Part shown: piece after piece, positions 7,229 to 10,129 of the stretch
How the letters are laid out: each line of letters begins with the position of its first letter
Position numbering within the stretch: position 1 is the first letter of the stretch
Notes under the pieces: generated by a model
Seen by the model: the letters and a program-made list of their open reading frames with translations, nothing else
What the model was told of the DNA's origin: nothing
Databases searched by the model: none
DNA from: Alphaproteobacteria bacterium
GTDB lineage: Bacteria > Pseudomonadota > Alphaproteobacteria > Caulobacterales > Caulobacteraceae
Direction: 5' to 3'
Length of the DNA: 10,129 bases
NCBI GenBank assembly: GCA_018895795.1
Contig: JAHINZ010000204.1
Span: forward strand, 1 to 10,129
Position numbers and translations under genes: made by a program

Positions 7229-8797
7229 CTATTTCTTCCTGAACAGGCCAGACAGCATCGAGCTCTTCTGAACCGGCGGCGGTTCGCGACGGCTGATCAG
7301 CTGGGCCAGGTGATCAATCCCCTCGGCGGCCTTGGACTTGGGCGCGACCTCGGCGACCATCTGGCCGTTATTGGCGGCCTGGCCAAACGACTTGGGATCG
7401 AATGGCAGGACCAGCGAGGCAACCACGCCCAGGGCCTCGCCGAAATCCTTGACCGGGATCTCGGGCCGGCCGGGCACGCCCACCTGGTTGAGCACCAGCC
7501 GCGGCGGCGCGTCATTGGGGCGGGCTTGCCGAACCATGTCGACGATGTTCTTGGCGTTGCGCAGGGACGCCAGATCGGGGGTGGCGACCACGACCAGATC
7601 GTCCGAGCCGATCAGCACCCGGCGCGTCCAGGCCGCCCAGCTGTGGGGCAGGTCCAGCACCACGAAGGGCGCCGCCCCGCGGATCTTCTGGGTGACTTCC
7701 TCATAGGCCTCGGCGCTGATCTCGTAGTCCTGGTCCAGGGTGGCCGGAGCGGCGAACAGCGACAGACGATCGCCGCAGCGGACCATCATCCGATCCATCA
7801 GCACGGAGTCTAGGCGGTCGGGCTGGGTCAGGGCGTCGATGACGCCCTGCAGGGGGTCCTGGTTGAAGTCGAGGCCGGCGGTGCCGAACGGCAAATCCAG
7901 ATCGACGATCACCGTGGCGGTCTGCATGCGCTCGGCCATCGACCAGGCGAAGTTATGGGCCAGGGTCGAGGCCCCTACCCCGCCCTTGGCGCCGACAAAG
8001 GCCACCTGCCGGCCGACAAACGGCGCGGACGGATCGGCGTACAGGCCCGAGACCGCCCGGATCACCTGCAGCGGCCCCAGGGGCTGGGTTAGATATTCGC
8101 TGACCCCGCGGCGCATCAGTTCGCGATACAGGGCGATGTCATTGGCCTGGCCGATGACCACCACCTTGGTGCCCGGATCGCAGACCTGGGCCAGGGAATC
8201 CAGCAGGTGCAGCAGGCGCTGGGGCCCGTCATGGCTTTCGACCAGCACCAGCGAGGGGGTGGGCTGGTTCTGGTAGAGGGCCACGGCGGCGTCGAGGCCG
8301 CCGTCGCGCACCGTGGTCGAGGCCCGGGCCATCCGGCGGTCGGCGGCGGCGTGCTCGATCATCTGGCCGGTTTCGGGCCGCACGCAGAAGGCGTGGATGC
8401 TGATGCGCGGCACGGCCATCTCGCCCAGGGCGGCGTCGCTGCCGATCAGACCGTCATGGTCGCCCGCTTCGGGCGGAGACGGCGCGGGTGGGGCGGCGGG
8501 CGGGGTCGGCGGCGGGGCTTGTGGCGGCGGGGCGGCGCGGGCGCGCGCGGCGGCCGGAGCCGGAGCCTGAGCTTGCCGGGCCGCGGCGGGGGCGGCGAAC
8601 GGGTCGTCGACCGACGCGGGCCGTTCATCGCGCGGCCGGGCCGGCGGGAAGGCGGCGAACGGGTCGTCGGCGCCGCCCATGGCCGGCGTCATGGCCGGGG
8701 CGGAGGTGCGCCAGGGATCAGAGCCGGCCGAGGTGAACTCGTCGGCGGCCTCGAACCCCAGATCGAACGGGTCATGCTCGGTCGGTTGCCGCGCCAT
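7229..8797 (-). CDS. cpaE: Tad pilus localisation protein CpaE (TadZ), ParA/MinD-like
   Basis: This 522-residue protein has a long Pro/Ala-rich disordered N-terminus (1-115) with repeated acidic DPF motifs, then a degenerate receiver-like domain (about 130-250, with KVVVIGQAND and GVSEYLTQPLG). A ParA/MinD-type P-loop domain (about 262-500) and a short basic end (LSGLFRKK) complete it. In Caulobacter CpaE is polar and recruits the pilus machine. The deviant Walker A reads GAKGGVGAST (269-278): the signature Lys271 is present, but the usual P-loop Lys (position 276) is Ala. Walker B-like stretches are VIVDLDLPFG (297-306) and FVVLDLP (378-384). Atypical Walker A boxes are known in TadZ/CpaE proteins, so this may be normal for the family. 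The ATG at 8797 shares one base with the cpaD stop (TGATG). Confidence 0.95.
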   Translation of the reverse strand: MARQPTEHDPFDLGFEAADEFTSAGSDPWRTSAPAMTPAMGGADDPFAAFPPARPRDERPASVDDPFAAPAAARQAQAPAPAAARARAAPPPQAPPPTPPAAPPAPSPPEAGDHDGLIGSDAALGEMAVPRISIHAFCVRPETGQMIEHAAADRRMARASTTVRDGGLDAAVALYQNQPTPSLVLVESHDGPQRLLHLLDSLAQVCDPGTKVVVIGQANDIALYRELMRRGVSEYLTQPLGPLQVIRAVSGLYADPSAPFVGRQVAFVGAKGGVGASTLAHNFAWSMAERMQTATVIVDLDLPFGTAGLDFNQDPLQGVIDALTQPDRLDSVLMDRMMVRCGDRLSLFAAPATLDQDYEISAEAYEEVTQKIRGAAPFVVLDLPHSWAAWTRRVLIGSDDLVVVATPDLASLRNAKNIVDMVRQARPNDAPPRLVLNQVGVPGRPEIPVKDFGEALGVVASLVLPFDPKSFGQAANNGQMVAEVAPKSKAAEGIDHLAQLISRREPPPVQKSSMLSGLFRKK

Positions 8798-9504
8798 CAG
8801 TTGATCGCCTTGGAGATCGTGCCCTTGGCCTGGTCATCCTTGGCCGAAGAGGTGATCTCGCCCCTGCGGTACTTGCCCAGGACGGTGTCGCGGCGGCCGG
8901 CGTCGATCGGCGTCGAGTCGCGCGGGCGCACCAGATCCTCGGGATTGGCGATCTGGGCGGCCAGGTTGGCGGCCATGGCGCAACCGAAATTGCCATAGGC
9001 CTCGTTCTTGCGCGTGGCGGTCAGGTTCTCCCAGGCGCCGCAGCGGGGCGCCTCGGCGACAAACACCTCGAAGCCGACGCGCAGCGGCGCGCTGGCCTGG
9101 CCGGCGGCGTCATAGCCGACCACCCGGACCTGGGTCGGGGGCGCGCCATAGAAGGTCAGGCGCTCGCGAACCTGCACGGCCATGCCGCCCGCCGCCGAAG
9201 GGTTTTCGCCGCCCAGCGGCGCGCTGACCACGATCTCGCGCGCCTGGGCCGACAGCCAGCGGCCGACCAGGGCCGACAGCGCCTGATCCTGGTTGGGCGA
9301 TACGCCCTGGGCGTGAACCGCCAGCTGGATTTCATCGGCGCGGCCGTCGACCTTGATCTGGTCGCGCCACTTTTCAGGTTCGGTGCGCGCTGTCGGCGTG
9401 GGGATCGCCGGATCGACGGCGGCGCTGGCGCAGGCCGACAGGCCGATCAGCACGGCGCCGATCAAGCTGGCCTTCACAAGACGGTGCACGGTTTGCGGGG
9501 TCAT
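8797..9504 (-). CDS. cpaD: Tad pilus outer-membrane lipoprotein CpaD
   Basis: This 235-residue protein has a lipoprotein signal peptide: basic residues at 8-11, a hydrophobic core (12-22) and the lipobox LSAC with Cys25 as the lipidated residue. The mature part contains the CpaD family signature near the C-terminus, GNFGCAMAANLAAQIANPED (171-190), followed by LVRPRD and a conserved arginine-rich stretch. CpaD is an outer-membrane component that helps CpaC assemble or stabilise. The residue after the lipidated Cys is Ala, which fits outer-membrane sorting. The ATG at 9504 has GAGGA about 7 bases upstream and lies 10 bases after the cpaC stop. Cys155 and Cys175 of the mature protein could form a disulfide; that is inference. 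Confidence 0.94.
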   Translation of the reverse strand: MTPQTVHRLVKASLIGAVLIGLSACASAAVDPAIPTPTARTEPEKWRDQIKVDGRADEIQLAVHAQGVSPNQDQALSALVGRWLSAQAREIVVSAPLGGENPSAAGGMAVQVRERLTFYGAPPTQVRVVGYDAAGQASAPLRVGFEVFVAEAPRCGAWENLTATRKNEAYGNFGCAMAANLAAQIANPEDLVRPRDSTPIDAGRRDTVLGKYRRGEITSSAKDDQAKGTISKAIN

Positions 9505-9514
9505 GGCCGCGTCC

Positions 9515-10129
9515 TCACTCGATCACATAGCCGACGGGGCCCTGATAGGCGCGCCCCGCATTGGCGCCGGCCGGAGCCTTGACCACCTGGTTCAGTCGAC
9601 CCAGCAGGGCCGTGCTCATATCGCCGGCGATCTGCAGGCCGTCGGCCGGGGTCTGCAGGTTCTGGGGCCGGGTCGGGTCGACGATATAGGGGGTGATGAT
9701 GATCACCAGTTCGGTCTCGCCGTTCAGAAAGTCGCGCGACCGGAACAGCGCGCCCAGCACCGGCATGTTGGTCATGCCCGGGATCGAGTCGATGGTCTGT
9801 TTGTTGGTCTGCTGCAGCAGGCCCGCGATCATCAGCGAGCCGCCCGAGGGCAGCTCCACCGTGGTGTTGGCGCGCCGCACCGACAGCGCCGGGATGACCA
9901 GGGCGTTGCTGGCCGTCCCGCCCAGGGTGAAGGCGCCCTGGTTGGTCAGTTCCGAGACCTCGGTCGACAGTTGCAGCGAGATTCGGCCCGGCGAGAGGAC
10001 GATCGGCCGGAAGGCCAGCCGCACGCCGAAGGGCTTGAACTCGATCAGGATATTGCCCTTGTCGTCGCGGCCCGTGGGCACCGGGAATTCTCCGCCGGCC
10101 AGGAAGTCGGCGTTTTCGCCATTGACCGA
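9515..10129 (-). CDS. cpaC: Tad pilus secretin CpaC (RcpA), C-terminal 204 residues; start lies beyond the window
   Basis: This is the outer-membrane secretin through which the pilus exits. The frame is open to the last base of the window, so the N-terminal signal peptide and the N-domains are missing. What remains is the secretin core: NGENADFLAGGEFPVP, EFKPFGVRLAFRPIVLSPG and STEVSEL in the first third, then SGGSLMIAGLLQQ, IPGMTNMPVLGALFRSRDF and ETELVIIITPYIV. A polar tail of about 50 residues ends in GPVGYVIE. The GTG at 10081 lies inside the conserved FLAGGEFPVP region and is not the true start. The gene is the first visible one of the tightly packed cpaCDEFGH block. Confidence 0.97.
   Translation of the reverse strand, partial: SVNGENADFLAGGEFPVPTGRDDKGNILIEFKPFGVRLAFRPIVLSPGRISLQLSTEVSELTNQGAFTLGGTASNALVIPALSVRRANTTVELPSGGSLMIAGLLQQTNKQTIDSIPGMTNMPVLGALFRSRDFLNGETELVIIITPYIVDPTRPQNLQTPADGLQIAGDMSTALLGRLNQVVKAPAGANAGRAYQGPVGYVIE

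Noticed and set aside
8207..8998. 263-codon plus-strand frame opposite cpaE and cpaD
   Set aside because: Gly/Arg/His-rich shadow that spans two real genes and their junction.
9515..10081. GTG at 10081 as the start of a short 188-residue protein
   Set aside because: It lies inside the conserved FLAGGEFPVP segment of the secretin; the frame is open to the window edge, so the gene is truncated rather than short.

Overview
The window is high-GC DNA with the layout and protein families of Caulobacteraceae. It most resembles Caulobacter: the Tad pilus genes follow the Caulobacter cpa order, and an alphaproteobacterial-type palindromic repeat lies between two genes. The genus call is inference from gene order and protein style; no database was searched.

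Right two thirds (about 3760-10129, all minus strand): the distal part of a Tad/Flp type IVc pilus operon, in transcription order cpaC (secretin, 5' part outside the window), cpaD (outer-membrane lipoprotein), cpaE (TadZ-like polar ATPase-fold protein), cpaF (TadA motor ATPase), cpaG (TadB) and cpaH (TadC), the two inner-membrane platform proteins. Junctions are from a 1-base overlap to 13 bases, so this reads as one transcript. In Caulobacter, pilA, cpaA and cpaB would be expected beyond the right edge. The products build an envelope-spanning machine: CpaF drives extension and retraction through CpaG/CpaH, CpaC with CpaD forms the outer-membrane exit, and CpaE places the machine at the pole.

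Middle (2441-3763): after cpaH come a 106-base composite of two imperfect hairpins bounded by CTAG, a short gene for a Flp-pilin-like peptide with an intact prepilin-peptidase site, and a convergent plus-strand gene for a periplasmic TadD-like TPR protein. The last two genes end in the same CTAG palindrome. The small pilin-like gene is the most interesting item because it is probably a minor pilin or pseudopilin that is easily missed.

Left part (1-2440): a minus-strand two-gene unit encodes an M17 leucyl-type aminopeptidase and a cytoplasmic NlpC/P60 cysteine peptidase joined by a GTGA overlap, a plausible pair for cell-wall peptide turnover. At the extreme left is the Ala/Pro-rich end of an unidentified plus-strand gene followed by a strong intrinsic terminator.

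Most of the window is a well-known pilus system. I see no CRISPR array, transposase, tRNA or rRNA, and no clearly novel multi-gene system.
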